Positions 62,770 through 64,000 of a stretch of DNA of 64,000 bases are shown here, one piece after another. This DNA is from Bacillus_BD sp963708895 (GTDB lineage: Bacteria > Bacillota > Bacilli > Bacillales > Cytobacillaceae): positions 62,001 through 126,000 of the forward strand of contig CAVPUE010000010.1 of NCBI GenBank assembly GCA_963708895.1, read 5' to 3'. The notes below the pieces were generated by a model. The model ran no database searches and was not told where the DNA came from. It saw only the letters and a list, made by a program, of their open reading frames with translations. The translations under genes were made by a program, and so were the position numbers. Position 1 is the first letter of the stretch. Every line of letters begins with the position of its first letter.

Positions 62770-63477
62770 ATGCTTAAAGTTGATGGAATTGATGTCTACT
62801 ATGGACATATCCATGCTCTAAAAGAAGTGTCTTTAGAGGTGAACCAAGGAGAAATTGTCACCTTAATTGGTGCTAATGGAGCGGGTAAAAGTACTTTACT
62901 AAAAACCATTTCTGGTTTATTGAAGCCCAAAAAAGGAAGTATTACTTTCGATGGCTTTTCAATCGCCGGAAAACCGACACAGTATATGGTTAAAAGAGGC
63001 ATTTCACAGGTGCCAGAAGGTCGTCGAGTATTTGCGACAATGAGTGTAGAAGAAAATCTTGAATTAGGTGCCTATTTACGAAGCGATAAAAGAGGCGTGA
63101 AAACAGATTTCGAAAAAGTATATGAGTTGTTTCCACGTCTTCTCGAGAGAAGAAAACAAGCAGCAGGTACACTTTCCGGTGGTGAACAACAAATGTTAGC
63201 GATGGGAAGAGCCTTAATGGCAAAACCTCGATTACTACTATTAGATGAGCCGTCGATGGGATTAGCGCCACTATTAGTCAAAACCATTTTTACAATTATT
63301 CAAGAAATCAATTCAAGCGGTACAACGATTATGCTAGTTGAACAAAATGCAAATATGGCTCTTTCCATTGCACACCGCGCTTATGTGATTGAAACCGGAA
63401 AAGTGGTCATTAACGGCTCAGCTACTGAGCTAAGATCAAGTGATAAAATCAAGATGGCTTATCTAGGTGGGCTATAG
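62770..63477 (+). CDS. livF: LIV-type ABC transporter ATP-binding protein LivF (second operon)
   Basis: Second ATPase, 235 residues: Walker A LIGANGAGKSTLLKTI (near 35), QVPEGRRVFATMS, signature LSGGEQQMLAMGRAL (near 137) and Walker B LLLLDEPSMGLAP. The ATG at 62770 follows GAGGAGGTG and gives the normal length; a longer reading from 62689 only overlaps livG. It ends the operon and is followed by a terminator. Confidence 0.95.
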   Translation: MLKVDGIDVYYGHIHALKEVSLEVNQGEIVTLIGANGAGKSTLLKTISGLLKPKKGSITFDGFSIAGKPTQYMVKRGISQVPEGRRVFATMSVEENLELGAYLRSDKRGVKTDFEKVYELFPRLLERRKQAAGTLSGGEQQMLAMGRALMAKPRLLLLDEPSMGLAPLLVKTIFTIIQEINSSGTTIMLVEQNANMALSIAHRAYVIETGKVVINGSATELRSSDKIKMAYLGGL

Positions 63478-63529
63478 ATGATATTATTAAAAAAAGAAAA
63501 GCTTTTTCCAAATGAATGTGGATTCATAT

Positions 63530-63561
63530 TGAAACAGCACAGCTAAAATGTGCTGTTTTCC
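63530..63561 (+). terminator. Terminator of the second liv operon
   Basis: AACAGCACA (63533-63541) pairs perfectly with TGTGCTGTT (63549-63557), and TT follows. It lies about 55 bases after livF. Confidence 0.8.
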
Positions 63562-63576
63562 ATTTCCTGTTCATTT

Positions 63577-63786
63577 TTACACAAGTACATGATCTTCGTT
63601 TTCTACTAACCCATTCTCAGTTGAAAAAGTATATTGTACCGAGCTATTCAAAAGAAATAATTCGTATTTTGCTTTATACTGACAAAAAGTACAGCATTCC
63701 ATTGAACGCTTATCTATTTCCTTCACATGTGGAGCAGACAACAGTTTTAGCCCCTTTAATACATGTTGTTCACATACCTTAACCAT
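63577..63786 (-). CDS. Small Cys-rich protein, uncharacterised
   Basis: A 69-residue protein with a Cys near the start (VKVCEQHVLKGLKLL) and a CC..C cluster (ECCTFCQYKAKYELFLL, residues about 30-46). The spacing suggests a small zinc or thiol site. The ATG at 63786 has GGGGGA seven bases before it. The overlapping plus-strand reading has no good ribosome site. I recall similar mini-proteins with CxxC in Bacillus genomes but cannot assign a function. It lies between the second liv operon and a regulator-like gene, on the opposite strand to the operon. Confidence 0.68.
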   Translation of the reverse strand: MVKVCEQHVLKGLKLLSAPHVKEIDKRSMECCTFCQYKAKYELFLLNSSVQYTFSTENGLVENEDHVLV

Positions 63787-63833
63787 TCGAAATCCCCCAA
63801 TTTCTAGTTTTATTTCAACTATCCTATCTTGAC

Positions 63834-64000
63834 TTAATCAATCTCTAGTTTCCCTATTACCATTAACGCCTGAAGAGCTAAATAGATCTCATGTCTTGTA
63901 TAAGCCTTACTCATATCTAATTGCAGTATTTCATTTAAGCGACCCAGTCGATACCGTAAGCCACTTATGGAAAAATTCATCGCTCGAGCTGTTTGGTGAA
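63834..64000 (-). CDS. PucR-like transcriptional regulator, C-terminal fragment
   Basis: The last 54 codons of a gene that enters from the right edge. The end reads TARAMNFSISGLRYRLGRL and then NEILQLDMSKAYTRHEIYLA. This is the pattern of the PucR/CdaR C-terminal helix-turn-helix, in which a few helices precede the [TV]xRYRLxRIxxLxG segment. Such regulators control purine, amino acid or aromatic metabolism. It lies beside the second liv operon, which makes it a candidate local regulator, though that is only inference from position. Confidence 0.6.
   Translation of the reverse strand, partial: HQTARAMNFSISGLRYRLGRLNEILQLDMSKAYTRHEIYLALQALMVIGKLEID

Noticed and set aside
63516..63782. Plus-strand 88-codon reading after the second livF
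   Set aside because: It crosses the livF terminator, has no ribosome binding site, and lies opposite the better-supported Cys-rich mini-protein.

Overview
This AT-rich window reads as a chromosomal core segment of an endospore-forming Bacillaceae (Bacillus sensu lato). The evidence is a small acid-soluble spore protein gene with a textbook sigma-G promoter, GerW-type YtfJ, a Cse60-like protein, CcpA, a tyrS T-box leader, strong AGGAGG ribosome binding sites, and a gene order that follows the ackA-to-ytfP stretch of Bacillus subtilis almost step for step. No phage, insertion sequence, CRISPR array, rRNA or tRNA gene was recognised.

Layout. 1-10 kb: an EcsC-like start at the left edge, then ackA, ytxK, tpx, ytfJ, ytfI, yteJ and sppA (all minus), nadK (plus), mbcS and sspA. 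9.5-17 kb: thiI and iscS (sulfur transfer to tRNA and cofactors), ezrA, hisJ, a TetR regulator and a GAF-GGDEF protein. 17-23 kb: rpsD with its leader, tyrS with a tyrosine T-box, and a large class A penicillin-binding protein. 23-30 kb: the acetate/acetoin block acsA, acuABC, ccpA, then the fused chorismate mutase-DAHP synthase aroA. 30-39 kb: an FtsA/PilM-like actin-fold gene, ytxGH, murC, sftA and ytpQ. 39-44 kb: a minus-strand livKHMGF-type ABC transporter. 44-58.6 kb: ytoP, ytzB, trmB, ytzH, ytmP, amyX, a NERD-like gene, thpR/ytlP, ytjP, ytzE, rsuA, a short Arg-rich coiled-coil protein, ytgP, ytfP and cse60. 58.8-63.5 kb: a second complete livKHMGF operon on the plus strand, followed by a Cys-rich mini-protein and the C-terminal end of a PucR-like regulator.

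How the genes connect. AckA, MbcS and AcsA feed or drain acyl-CoA pools. AcuA acetylates AcsA and AcuC deacetylates it. CcpA controls carbon overflow, and a near-consensus cre sits in the leader of the first liv operon. EzrA, SftA, MurC, the penicillin-binding protein, YtgP and the FtsA-like protein form a dispersed division and cell wall theme.

Quality and novelty. Seven genes that are normally intact are each split by one or two single-base shifts (ytfI, sppA, acsA, the FtsA-like gene twice, livM, ytoP, amyX). The pattern looks more like uncorrected sequence than gene decay. I saw no clearly new multi-gene system. The most interesting signals are the layered control region of the first liv operon, the tandem C-terminal repeats of the FtsA-like protein, the 177-bp repeats in sftA, and several structured leaders.
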